Shown here piece after piece: positions 16,589 to 25,956 of a stretch of DNA of 64,000 bases. Location of the stretch: assembly GCA_041678005.1 (NCBI GenBank), contig JBAYOW010000001.1:48695-112694 (forward strand). The letters run 5' to 3'. A model generated the notes under the pieces. The model searched no databases, was not told the DNA's origin, and saw only the letters and a program-made list of their open reading frames with translations. Both the position numbers and the translations under genes were made by a program. The stretch is from Sulfurivermis sp041678005 (GTDB lineage: Bacteria; Pseudomonadota; Gammaproteobacteria; Thiohalomonadales; Thiohalomonadaceae). How positions within the stretch are numbered: the first letter of the stretch is position 1; each line of letters opens with the position of its first letter.

Positions 16589-19162
16589 TTATTTCTCAGT
16601 GACCGCTTCTTCATCGGCGGCGTCATCGTCATCGCTCTCACCACTTTCTGCGATACGCTCAAGTGCAACAAGCTTTTCTCCAGCACCCAGCCGGATCAGG
16701 GTCACACCCTGAGTATTACGACCCAACACCGACACCTCGGACACCCGTGTGCGCACCAAGGTACCGCCATCTGTCACCAACATGATTTCATCACTTTCCT
16801 GTACCAGCACGGCAGAGACAACTGCACCATTACGCTTCGAGGTCTGAATGGAAATAACACCCTGGCCACCGCGACCTTGCAAGCGGTAATCACCGATCGG
16901 CGTGCGCTTGCCGTAACCGTTTTCAGTAGCTGTAAGCACATCACCCTCTGCCGCCACCATCAATGAGACCACTCGCTGATCCTGCTGCAGACGAATACCA
17001 CGCACTCCACGTGCCACCCGACCCATAGATCTAACATCAGACTCATTGAAACGTATCACCTTGCCCGCATCGGTGAACAACAGGATGTCACGCGAACCAT
17101 CGGTCAGACTCACACCGACCAGTTGATCATTCTCCAGCAAACTCACGGCAATAAGGCCATTGCTACGAATATTGGCATACTCCTGCAAGGGCGTTTTCTT
17201 CACCGTGCCGCCTGCTGTGGCCATAAAGATATACTGCCCATCGACAAATTCACGAATGGACAGAATGGCATTGATACGCTCGTCCTTTTCCAATGGCAAC
17301 AAGTTGACAATCGGCCGCCCGCGCGCACCATGCCCTGCCTGTGGCAGCTCATAGACCTTCTTCGCATAAACGCGGCCACGGCTGGAGAAGCAAAGAATCG
17401 TATCGTGCGTATTGGCAACAAACAGCTTGTCGATGAAATCTTCTTCCTTCACCGAAGAAGCCGCCCGCCCACGCCCGCCGCGACGCTGGGCCCGATAATC
17501 GGTCACTGGCTGCGATTTGACATAACCCCCATGCGATAGTGTTACCACCACATCTTCTTCACTGATCAAATCTTCCATCGACAGATCTTCATACGTAGTA
17601 CGAATCTCAGTGCGGCGTGGATCAGCGTACATATCACGCACCTGCTCCAGCTCCTCACGGATCACCTCCATCAGACGATCCGGATCGTGCAGGATATGCA
17701 ACAGACTGGCGATGGTCTCCAGCAACGTGCGGTATTCATCAATAATCTTGTCCTGCTCAAGGCCGGTAAGTCTATGTAAGCGCAGATCCAAAATAGCCTG
17801 AGCTTGAGCCTCTGACAGACGATAACCCCCCTCAACCAGACCAAACTCTTTGGCCAGACTTTCAGGACGCGAAGATTCGGCACCGCCTCGTTCCAGCATC
17901 TCTATTACTATGCCAGGTAGCCATAACTGCGAGAGCAAGCCCGCCTTGGCCTCGGCCGAATTCGATGATTTTTTGATGAGTTCGATAACAGGATCGATAT
18001 TGGCCAGCGCGATCGCCAGCCCTTCCAGCACATGTGCCCGTTCACGCGCCTTACGCAGCTCGAACAAGGTACGCCGCGTCACTACCTCACGGCGGTGGCG
18101 AACAAAGGCCTCCAGCAACTGCTTGAGATTGAGCAGACGCGGCTGGCCATCAAGCAGTGCGACCATATTGATACCAAAGACATTCTGCATGGCCGTTTGT
18201 TGGTACAGGTTATTGAGCAGCACATCGACGTTCTCGCCACGCTTCAGCTCAATCACCATGCGCATGCCGTCCTTGTCGGACTCATCACGCAGCTCTGAAA
18301 TACCTTCGAGCTTCTTTTCCTTGACCAGCTCGGCAATACGCTCCAACAGACGTGCCTTGTTGACCTGATAAGGCAGCTCATTCACCACTATGCGCTGACG
18401 ACCTGAAGCCATTTCCTCGATTTCGGCGCGGGCACGAATATGGATGCGACCACGTCCCGTGTGATAGGCCTCATGGATGCCTCTGGCACCATTGATAATA
18501 CCGGCCGTTGGTAAATCAGGCCCGGCAATATGCTGCATCAACTCGCTGATACTGATATCTGGATTTGCCATCAGAGCCAGACAGCCATTGATGACCTCAC
18601 CAAGATTGTGCGGCGGGATGTTCGTTGCCATGCCAACTGCAATACCGGCAGAGCCATTGACCAACAGATTGGGGAAGCGCGCCGGCAATACCGCTGGCTC
18701 ATGTTCGGAGCCATCATAATTTGATACAAAATCGACGGTTTCCTTCTCGATATCGGCCATCAGCTCATGGGCAATACGCGCCATGCGCACCTCGGTGTAA
18801 CGCATCGCTGCTGGTGAATCACCATCGACCGAACCGAAGTTGCCTTGTCCATCTACCAGCATGTAGCGCAAGGAGAAGGGTTGAGCCATGCGCACGATCG
18901 TGTCGTACACGGCCGAATCGCCGTGTGGATGATATTTACCGATGACATCACCGACCACACGAGCAGATTTTTTATAGGGTTTATTCCAGTCATTACCCAG
19001 TTCGCGCATGGCATGCAGCACACGGCGATGCACAGGCTTGAGGCCGTCACGTGCATCGGGCAGCGCGCGACCAACAATCACGCTCATGGCGTAATCAAGA
19101 TAAGACTGCTTCATCTCCTCCTCGATGTTGATCGAGAGGACTTCTTTTGCAAACTCAGCCAT
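16589..19162 (-). CDS. gyrA: DNA gyrase subunit A
   Basis: 857 residues, full length. The N-terminal breakage-reunion domain carries the catalytic Tyr in AAMRYTEVRMA and the quinolone-determining region KYHPHGDSAVYDTIV, with the wild-type Ser and Asp (E. coli positions 83 and 87). The C-terminal domain has beta-pinwheel blades, and the GyrA box can be seen as QRRGGRG. The tail is very acidic (SDDDDAADEE). It is the A chain of the supercoiling topoisomerase. A 114-base gap separates it from mtnA. Confidence 0.98.
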   Translation of the reverse strand: MAEFAKEVLSINIEEEMKQSYLDYAMSVIVGRALPDARDGLKPVHRRVLHAMRELGNDWNKPYKKSARVVGDVIGKYHPHGDSAVYDTIVRMAQPFSLRYMLVDGQGNFGSVDGDSPAAMRYTEVRMARIAHELMADIEKETVDFVSNYDGSEHEPAVLPARFPNLLVNGSAGIAVGMATNIPPHNLGEVINGCLALMANPDISISELMQHIAGPDLPTAGIINGARGIHEAYHTGRGRIHIRARAEIEEMASGRQRIVVNELPYQVNKARLLERIAELVKEKKLEGISELRDESDKDGMRMVIELKRGENVDVLLNNLYQQTAMQNVFGINMVALLDGQPRLLNLKQLLEAFVRHRREVVTRRTLFELRKARERAHVLEGLAIALANIDPVIELIKKSSNSAEAKAGLLSQLWLPGIVIEMLERGGAESSRPESLAKEFGLVEGGYRLSEAQAQAILDLRLHRLTGLEQDKIIDEYRTLLETIASLLHILHDPDRLMEVIREELEQVRDMYADPRRTEIRTTYEDLSMEDLISEEDVVVTLSHGGYVKSQPVTDYRAQRRGGRGRAASSVKEEDFIDKLFVANTHDTILCFSSRGRVYAKKVYELPQAGHGARGRPIVNLLPLEKDERINAILSIREFVDGQYIFMATAGGTVKKTPLQEYANIRSNGLIAVSLLENDQLVGVSLTDGSRDILLFTDAGKVIRFNESDVRSMGRVARGVRGIRLQQDQRVVSLMVAAEGDVLTATENGYGKRTPIGDYRLQGRGGQGVISIQTSKRNGAVVSAVLVQESDEIMLVTDGGTLVRTRVSEVSVLGRNTQGVTLIRLGAGEKLVALERIAESGESDDDDAADEEAVTEK

Positions 19163-19276
19163 CGAAAAATCTAATCCTTATCTGCCCTTGCACACCAGAG
19201 CCAAGCGGGCTTGACGGCGCCCAGCTGTCATAGCGTGGGCGTGGGCCAAGCTGGCGGATTGTATCATAGCTAAAGC

Positions 19277-20323
19277 CTATGGCTGCTGCATCAAGGCCGC
19301 CATTTTCTCTGCATTGGGCTGCAACACCACCCCACGCTCAGTAACTATAGCGCCTATAAGCCCTGCTGGAGTCACATCAAAAGCCGGATTCCAGGCTGAA
19401 GCCCCATTAGCTGCTACCTGCCGCCCAGCCAGGGTCAAGACCTCATCGGCAGAGCGGTCTTCAATGGGAATCAAATCACCGCTGGCCAACGACATATCTA
19501 TCGTCGAGGTTGGCGCCACCACCATGAATTTCACTCCATGATAGCGGGCATTGATGGCAGCACTATAAGTACCTATTTTATTCGCCACATCACCATTGGC
19601 GGCAATGCGATCAGAACCAACAATCACCCATGTCACCTGCCCCTGCTTCAGCAGATGCGCCGCAGCCCCATCGACCAGCAAGGTCACCGGAATCCTGTCC
19701 TGCACCAACTCCCATGCGGTCAAGCGCGCTCCCTGCAACCAGGGTCGTGTCTCATCGGCATAAACATGGTGGATGCGGCCAGCTGTATAGGCACTGCGTA
19801 TCACCCCCAGGGCTGTGCCATAGCCGCCGGTAGCCAAAGAGCCGGTATTGCACTGTGTCAATACCGCACCACCTTCGATCAGGGCTGCACCCAATTCTCC
19901 CATACGATAATTGGCCGCGATATCCTCTTCATGAATTGCCACAGCCTCAGCCAGTAACGTGGTTTCCGGATTACCAGTGCCCATATCGGCAATCAAACGT
20001 TCCATACGCGAGAGCGCCCAAAACAGATTCACTGCCGTAGGCCGAGCCGCCGCCAAATACGCGATATCCTCCTTGATTGCCCCACGCCATGCCTCGCCCG
20101 CAGTGTTATAACTCTGACGAGCTGCCAATACCACGGCATAGGCGGCTGTCACCCCGATGGCTGGAGCACCACGCACCACCATCTCACGGATAGCATCTGC
20201 CACGGCGCGAGGCTCGGTATAGGAAAGATAAGCAGACTGTTGCGGCAAGATGCGCTGATCGAGCAAATGCAGCTGTTCGTTCCGCCACAAAACTGCGCGT
20301 ATATTGTCGTGTGACATATTCAT
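19277..20323 (-). CDS. mtnA: S-methyl-5-thioribose-1-phosphate isomerase
   Basis: 348 residues from the ATG at 20323; a second ATG at 20317 is equally possible, and the longer frame to 20473 begins with non-family sequence. eIF2B-like fold: IREMVVRGAPAIGVTAAYA, the catalytic Cys in TQCNTGSLATGGYGTALG, and the Asp in VGSDRIAANGDVANKIGTY. It converts MTR-1-P to MTRu-1-P in methionine salvage. It sits upstream of gyrA, as in Pseudomonas. mtaD, on the other side of a DUF1631 gene, could feed the same pathway. Confidence 0.95.
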   Translation of the reverse strand: MNMSHDNIRAVLWRNEQLHLLDQRILPQQSAYLSYTEPRAVADAIREMVVRGAPAIGVTAAYAVVLAARQSYNTAGEAWRGAIKEDIAYLAAARPTAVNLFWALSRMERLIADMGTGNPETTLLAEAVAIHEEDIAANYRMGELGAALIEGGAVLTQCNTGSLATGGYGTALGVIRSAYTAGRIHHVYADETRPWLQGARLTAWELVQDRIPVTLLVDGAAAHLLKQGQVTWVIVGSDRIAANGDVANKIGTYSAAINARYHGVKFMVVAPTSTIDMSLASGDLIPIEDRSADEVLTLAGRQVAANGASAWNPAFDVTPAGLIGAIVTERGVVLQPNAEKMAALMQQP

Positions 20324-20504
20324 GATATTCGAGATATTTGATGCCTGAAAACACGACATCCTACCCGAATTCAATACATAGGCGTAGAGAGAACAACAAG
20401 AAAATGACAAGCAAGCCTGGCTCGCAGATTTCACCATGGAGTGAGCAAAGGCAGAGCGTGCGCCGCGTACCAATCAATAAATATATTTCTTTGATTCCAT
20501 CACA

Positions 20505-23009
20505 TCAGTCCTGGCTGGCCGCTTGCCCACCAACTTTATCCTGATATTTTTTCAGTGCTGACATAACTGAATCCAGCGCCCTGTCCATAAGCGGCTTTTC
20601 ATCGGCAAGGGAAACTTGCCCATTGGCAAGTGCAGTAACCAGTTGTTGAAGATTGATATCCCGCACCACCTTGAAGAAGCGGTCAACAAAGACATATTCG
20701 CCCATCACCACACTCTTCCACGCCAATTTGCCACGGCGCACGCGTCCATTTTCATCAGTGAAGTTAAGCCAGCTGCCCACCTCAAGCTCACGCGCCATGC
20801 TGGCATAAGTGGCATACTGCTCAGCCCACTGCCGATCCTCTTCCTGCCCGGCAGGCATCTCGGAGGACATGACAATTTCTTCCGTGAAAGGCCCTTTGTC
20901 CGCTGATGTTGTTGCAGCTGCCGTTTGATCTGCTGCGGCTGAATCCTCGCTCTCTGCCTGCATGAGCACAGCTGATGCAACTTCTTCCGCTGGTGCCATG
21001 ACCGGCTGCTGGCGGGTACTGGTCGGCGCAGGCAAGGGCAGATCGTCGAGCAAGGTACCCAGTTCCTTGGCCGACATGACACGTCCAGCAGTCTGGCGAA
21101 CCTGCTCTGCTTCTAGCAAGACAGGCTTCCCAGCTCGCTGTTCAGCGACTGGCTTGAGTGAAGCTGTTGGGGTTGCGGGCTTTTCTACCTCTCTACTACG
21201 CAAACCCTCCAAATGGCACTCTTCCAGTGCCTTGAAGAAGCGCTGACTTTCCTCTGCGGGCAGATTGGCAACCACGCTGAAGCGGCGCAAATCGACCAGT
21301 AATGAAGGCAACAACCTTGCCAGTGCCTTGCGCTCTACAGCGCCTTGCTTCGGCTGCAGGCTGTCTACCAGGGTGGTAGCCAAAGCAGCGGCACGCTGCC
21401 AAGCCTCACACTTGCTACCACTTGCGCGGTAAAGCTCGACCAAATGTTCGCTCCAGGCACCCTCCAACAACTCCCTGACAGCATCTGGCAAGATATCCAC
21501 TGCCAGCAAGGGAGCCATCGCCTCACTGGCGGTAGCGTGTGACTGTTCCAGGGTGATCCGCACTTGTTCAAGCTGTGCCTGCTCCTGCGTGTAAAATTCC
21601 TGCAATTCCTGTCTTAATTCGGCAAAAAGCAGCAGATCATCGTCAAATTCCTGCAAGATACGGCCAACAATCAGTTCGATTTTGCCAAACACTGGCGAAG
21701 TGGTGACATCCGCCACCTCATCCAGCCCCATACCGGCACGCGCAAGCTCATTAAGCAATAAACGTGCTGGATGGCTTTTCTTGCCAAAAAAATTCCGATC
21801 AAGCAAGGCCACCTTCAACATGGGGATCTGCAGCCGTGCCAATACTCCCTTGACTGCAACCGGCAATTCCGGATCGTCGAGGATGAAGTCAAACATCATG
21901 CCGACAACATCGATGATATCGGCCTGATTCTGGCTGAACTCACGCCCACTGCCCAAACCCTGCTGCTGGATATTCATTTGCAACTGGTTGCGCAGATTGG
22001 ATAACTCATCGGAAGATACCGCAGCAGCAAAATGTGGCTGCAGCGCCGACAGGCTGGTCAATACCTCGTCCACGGAAAACGCTGCTGCCACCGTTTCTTC
22101 TCTACTCAAGGGTGCATCACTGTGTTGATCACGCTGTACGGCGAGCAACTGTTGCATCAAGGTAAAGGTTTCCATTTGCTCAGCCGACAACTCAACCGCC
22201 TGACGGGTCTCATTGTTTGGCTGCGCCACGGATGCACTAACTGCTTGGCCGTTATGCGAATGAGCTGCCCCACGTGAGCGACCAGATACCTTTACAACAC
22301 TGGAAGTCTGTGGGCGACCCTGTAAATCCGGCAACACGCCGCCGCGCGCGAAAATGGTATTGGCGGCGGAGTAAAAGACATCCAGGTGCTGGACGACAAT
22401 CTTGTCAAAGAGCTTGTAGACAACCAGCCTGGCAGTGAGCTCCATGGCAACCATAGCGATTGCGGCACGAAAGGACTCACATAGCGCTGCCGGATCGAAA
22501 GGGTTTTCTTCTTCGCTGGGTTCCTTGTCGACATCACCATCCTGGGTAGCTGTTTGCACGCGCCTGTTCAGACAATACAGCGCATCGGCATATAAATCCC
22601 TGGCCTTATCAACCATGTTGCGCAGGGCAATTGTCTCTTCAAGATCAGCATCATCAATCAGAGCTAATTCCAGCATGACGGGCTCATCCGAACCACCCTG
22701 CTCGCCATTTAAGGCGGCACTGAATTCTATCTGATATTGTGTGTTGAATTTCTCCAGCAGGGCTTCCTTGCGCAAGCGTAGCTCGCGCATAAGATCGAAA
22801 TAAACAGCTTGCTGCGCGTTATTTTCGGCCTTGTTGGCCAGATCAAACAAGGCATCATCAACCTTGTTGAATAAGGTATTCAATAATGGCTGCAACTGCT
22901 TTTCAGCATTGAGCCTGGCACTTTGTACCAATGGCGGCAGAGCAGTTCCTTTGGCTCCTGTCGCATCGGTGCGTACATTGAAAGGCAGCACATTCAGTGA
23001 ATTGCTCAT
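20505..23009 (-). CDS. DUF1631 family protein
   Basis: 834 residues, matching the DUF1631 family in its N-terminal block (VDDALFDLANKAENNAQQAVYFDLMRELR) and in the final segment (GSWLNFTDENGRVRRGKLAWKS, resembling a small PilZ-like or beta-barrel module). Mostly helical and acidic, with no signal peptide or membrane segment, so probably cytoplasmic. Members are sometimes misnamed thymidine phosphorylase; nothing here supports an enzyme. The function is unknown. It is monocistronic, divergent from mtaD across 202 bases. Confidence 0.85.
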   Translation of the reverse strand: MSNSLNVLPFNVRTDATGAKGTALPPLVQSARLNAEKQLQPLLNTLFNKVDDALFDLANKAENNAQQAVYFDLMRELRLRKEALLEKFNTQYQIEFSAALNGEQGGSDEPVMLELALIDDADLEETIALRNMVDKARDLYADALYCLNRRVQTATQDGDVDKEPSEEENPFDPAALCESFRAAIAMVAMELTARLVVYKLFDKIVVQHLDVFYSAANTIFARGGVLPDLQGRPQTSSVVKVSGRSRGAAHSHNGQAVSASVAQPNNETRQAVELSAEQMETFTLMQQLLAVQRDQHSDAPLSREETVAAAFSVDEVLTSLSALQPHFAAAVSSDELSNLRNQLQMNIQQQGLGSGREFSQNQADIIDVVGMMFDFILDDPELPVAVKGVLARLQIPMLKVALLDRNFFGKKSHPARLLLNELARAGMGLDEVADVTTSPVFGKIELIVGRILQEFDDDLLLFAELRQELQEFYTQEQAQLEQVRITLEQSHATASEAMAPLLAVDILPDAVRELLEGAWSEHLVELYRASGSKCEAWQRAAALATTLVDSLQPKQGAVERKALARLLPSLLVDLRRFSVVANLPAEESQRFFKALEECHLEGLRSREVEKPATPTASLKPVAEQRAGKPVLLEAEQVRQTAGRVMSAKELGTLLDDLPLPAPTSTRQQPVMAPAEEVASAVLMQAESEDSAAADQTAAATTSADKGPFTEEIVMSSEMPAGQEEDRQWAEQYATYASMARELEVGSWLNFTDENGRVRRGKLAWKSVVMGEYVFVDRFFKVVRDINLQQLVTALANGQVSLADEKPLMDRALDSVMSALKKYQDKVGGQAASQD

Positions 23010-23126
23010 AATGCACCTCCGGACGGATGGACCTGTTTTTCATTCTGTTCTCATACAAATTAGACCAATCCCCACTTACCTACCGTGACGCACACGACAC
23101 TATTCATATGATGCAGCTCACACTAT

Positions 23127-23186
23127 CGCCGGGGTTAGCCAGAAACCCCATTGGCGTACCCCATAACACGGCTGGCTTGTAAGCCG
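23127..23186 (+). promoter_or_regulatory. Structured leader just upstream of mtaD
   Basis: Two potential hairpins lie in the 85 bases before the mtaD ATG. The first pairs CGCC+GGGGTT (23127-23136) with AACCCC (23144-23149) and, past a 3-base bulge, GGCG (23153-23156). The second is GGCTTGTAAGCC (23174-23185), extendable on one side. No Shine-Dalgarno sequence precedes the ATG. A cis-regulatory RNA is possible but unproven; I do not recognise a known riboswitch consensus. Confidence 0.3.
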
Positions 23187-23211
23187 CTATGCCGCCCTGT
23201 ATCTTTCGCCC

Positions 23212-24546
23212 ATGCAAAACATCGACACTCTCATCCACGCGCGCTGGGTCATCCCGGTCGAACCGGCTCACCTGGTGCTTGAACAGCATAGTATTGCGAT
23301 CGGCCAAGGTCGTATTCTCGAAATATTGCCTTCCGTGCTAGCCAGGCAAAAATATCATGCAATAAGCGAAGTGAGCCTGCCTGAACACGCCTTGATGCCA
23401 GGCCTTATCAATGCACACACCCACGCGTCGATGAGCCTGTTCCGTGGTCTGGCCGATGACCTGTCACTCATGGACTGGCTTAACCAGCATATCTGGCCAG
23501 CGGAGTCACGTTGGGTCAGTGAAGAATTCGTCCGTGAAGGCATACAGCTGGCGATGGCTGAGATGCTGCGCAGCGGCACGACCTGTTTCAATGATATGTA
23601 TTTTTTCCCTGATACTACTGCCCGCGCTGCCAGCCAGGCCGGAATGCGCGCCGTGGTTGGGCTGATCGTCATTGATTTTCCTAGTGCCTGGGCGCAACAT
23701 GCCGATGAATATCTGCATAAGGGAATTCAGGTTCATGATCAGTACCATGCCGACTTGCTGATCACCACCACCTTTGCCCCGCACGCCCCTTACACCGTGG
23801 CCGATATACCCTTACAGAAAGTCGCCATGTATGCCGAAGAGATGGATATTCCCATCCACATGCATATTCATGAAACTGCACACGAGGTCACGCAAGCCCT
23901 GGCTGAGCACAGTCAACGCCCATTGCAACGCCTGGCCGAACTTGGACTGATGTCACCGCGCCTGCTGGCCGTGCACATGACCCAGCTTGAAGATGAGGAT
24001 ATCAGCACGATAGCTATGGCTGGCGCTCATATAGTCCACTGCCCCGAGTCCAATCTAAAACTGGCCAGTGGCTTTTGCCCAGTCCATAAACTACTGCTTG
24101 CAGGTGTCAATGTCGCCCTGGGCACCGATGGTTCTGCCAGTAACAACGATCTCGACATGTTTACCGAAATGCGCACTGCCGCCCTGCTTGCCAAGGGTGT
24201 TGCCGGTGATGCCAGCGCCCTGCCCGCTTTTTCAGCGCTGCAGATGGCTACCATCAACGGTGCCCGTGCGCTGGGTCTGGAGCATGTCACAGGTTCACTG
24301 CAAGCAGGCAAGGCCGCTGATATCATTGCCGTGCGCCTGGATGAGATTGAAACCCAACCGCTGTACCATCCGGTCTCACAACTGGTTTATGCCGCCAGTC
24401 GCGACAAGGTGAGCGATGTATGGGTGGCAGGTCGCCGACTGCTGAAAAATCGTCAACTCACCACTCTGGATGAAAACCACCTGCTGGCCTGTGCAAAAAA
24501 ATGGCGTGAACGCATCTGGCAAAACAAGGTAGAAAATGAATCATGA
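23212..24546 (+). CDS. mtaD: 5-methylthioadenosine / S-adenosylhomocysteine deaminase
   Basis: 444 residues, amidohydrolase superfamily (TRZ/ATZ group). Metal and active-site residues are in place: PGLINAHTHASMSLFRG, HIHETAHE, the following His in LLAVHMTQL, and the Asp in GTDGSASNNDLDMFTEM. It deaminates MTA and SAH to the inosine analogues. Overlap of its TGA with the ubiG ATG (ATGA) shows coupling with SAM-dependent methylation. In the Pseudomonas locus the same gene occupies this position. Confidence 0.93.
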   Translation: MQNIDTLIHARWVIPVEPAHLVLEQHSIAIGQGRILEILPSVLARQKYHAISEVSLPEHALMPGLINAHTHASMSLFRGLADDLSLMDWLNQHIWPAESRWVSEEFVREGIQLAMAEMLRSGTTCFNDMYFFPDTTARAASQAGMRAVVGLIVIDFPSAWAQHADEYLHKGIQVHDQYHADLLITTTFAPHAPYTVADIPLQKVAMYAEEMDIPIHMHIHETAHEVTQALAEHSQRPLQRLAELGLMSPRLLAVHMTQLEDEDISTIAMAGAHIVHCPESNLKLASGFCPVHKLLLAGVNVALGTDGSASNNDLDMFTEMRTAALLAKGVAGDASALPAFSALQMATINGARALGLEHVTGSLQAGKAADIIAVRLDEIETQPLYHPVSQLVYAASRDKVSDVWVAGRRLLKNRQLTTLDENHLLACAKKWRERIWQNKVENES

Positions 24547-25247
24547 ATACAGCCAACGTCGATTATGTAGAGATCAAAAAATTCGAAGAGCTCGCTTCAC
24601 GCTGGTGGGATCCTGACAGTGAGTTCAAACCACTGCACGACATCAACCCATTGCGGCTGGACTACATCGATCAACGCGCCTTACTGAGCGGCAAGACAGT
24701 GCTGGATGTTGGTTGTGGCGGCGGCATTCTGGCTGAGAGTTTGGCGCAACGCGGTGCCAGGGTGATGGGGATCGACATGGGCGAAGCGCCGCTGGAAGTC
24801 GCCCAGCTACACAAGCTGGAATCTGGTGTTGAAGTGGATTACCGCCGCACCACCGCTGAACAATTGGCTAGCGAGATGCCGGCCTATTTCGATGTCGTCA
24901 CCTGCATGGAAATGCTTGAGCATGTGCCTAATCCGGCCTCTGTCATCGCTGCCTGCGCAGCCTTGGTCAAACCAGGTGGACAGGTGTTTTTCTCCACTAT
25001 AAATCGCAACCCCAAAGCCTATCTATTTGCCATAATCAGTGCTGAATACCTGCTGCGCCTACTACCCAAGGGCACGCATGATTTTGCCAAATTCATCCGC
25101 CCTTCAGAGCTGGAGCCAAGCATTCGTCAGGCAGGCTTGCAGCTACGCGAGCTCACCGGCATGAGCTACAATCCACTGACCCGCAACTACAGTCTGGAGC
25201 GTGATCTGGATGTCAACTATCTCGCCTGGTGCACAAGGGATAGCTAA
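24543..25247 (+). CDS. ubiG: Ubiquinone biosynthesis O-methyltransferase
   Basis: 234 residues. SAM-binding motif VLDVGCGGGILAESLA, then the UbiG-typical KFEELASRWWDP start and NPKAYLFAIISAEYLLRLLPKGTH stretch. It performs both O-methylations of the ubiquinone ring. Coupled by a 4-base overlap to mtaD, which would dispose of the SAH produced. The gph-like phosphatase follows 3 bases later. Confidence 0.96.
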   Translation: MNTANVDYVEIKKFEELASRWWDPDSEFKPLHDINPLRLDYIDQRALLSGKTVLDVGCGGGILAESLAQRGARVMGIDMGEAPLEVAQLHKLESGVEVDYRRTTAEQLASEMPAYFDVVTCMEMLEHVPNPASVIAACAALVKPGGQVFFSTINRNPKAYLFAIISAEYLLRLLPKGTHDFAKFIRPSELEPSIRQAGLQLRELTGMSYNPLTRNYSLERDLDVNYLAWCTRDS

Positions 25248-25250
25248 GCT

Positions 25251-25928
25251 GTGAGCGTGGTCAGACCCTCCAACAAAAAACTCAAAACCATACTTTTCGA
25301 TCTCGACGGCACCCTGGCTGATACCGCACCCGATCTGGCCTATGCACTCAACCAGACGCTGCAGGAGGCCGGCCGCACACCACTGCCTTATGAACTCATT
25401 CGACCCGTCGCCTCCCATGGTGCCGCTGCATTGCTGCAACTTGGTTTTGGTACTGACATGGCTGAGCAGGAACTCAGCAAATTACGCAATTTCCTGCTCG
25501 ATGTATATCTACAAAACATCACACGTGAATCGGTTTTGTTTGCCGGCATCAGCGAATTGTTGGCCGCCATTGAGCAACAAGGACTCAACTGGGGCGTGGT
25601 CACCAATAAACCAGCCTACCTGACCATGCCACTAATGCGCGAACTTGGCCTGGCAGAGCGCGCCATCACCATCATCAGCGGCGATACTCTGCCGCAGTGC
25701 AAGCCCCACCCAGCGCCCATGTGGCAGGCCTGCAAGGAAGCTGGCAGCGAGGTTGATGAATGCCTGTATCTGGGCGATGCTGAGCGCGACATTATCGCTG
25801 GACGCGAGGCAGGCATTACTACCGTCGTGGCGCTTTATGGCTATATTGATAAACACGAACAGCCGCACAAATGGGGCGCTGATATGCATATCAACAAGCC
25901 AACAGACTTATTGCAGTGCTTAGACTGA
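25251..25928 (+). CDS. gph: HAD phosphatase, Gph/MupP type
   Basis: 225 residues with a GTG start at 25251. HAD motifs: FDLDGTLADTAPDL (nucleophile Asp), VTNKP with the motif II Thr, KPHPAP (motif III Lys) and LGDAERDI (motif IV). The name phosphoglycolate phosphatase is the usual one. The syntenic Pseudomonas gene is MupP (MurNAc-6-phosphate phosphatase of peptidoglycan recycling), and features such as WGVVTNKP and YGYI...WGAD resemble it. Which substrate is right cannot be settled from sequence alone. Confidence 0.88.
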   Translation: MSVVRPSNKKLKTILFDLDGTLADTAPDLAYALNQTLQEAGRTPLPYELIRPVASHGAAALLQLGFGTDMAEQELSKLRNFLLDVYLQNITRESVLFAGISELLAAIEQQGLNWGVVTNKPAYLTMPLMRELGLAERAITIISGDTLPQCKPHPAPMWQACKEAGSEVDECLYLGDAERDIIAGREAGITTVVALYGYIDKHEQPHKWGADMHINKPTDLLQCLD

Positions 25929-25956
25929 GAGCTGCAAATCAGCCTGGAAAACAACA

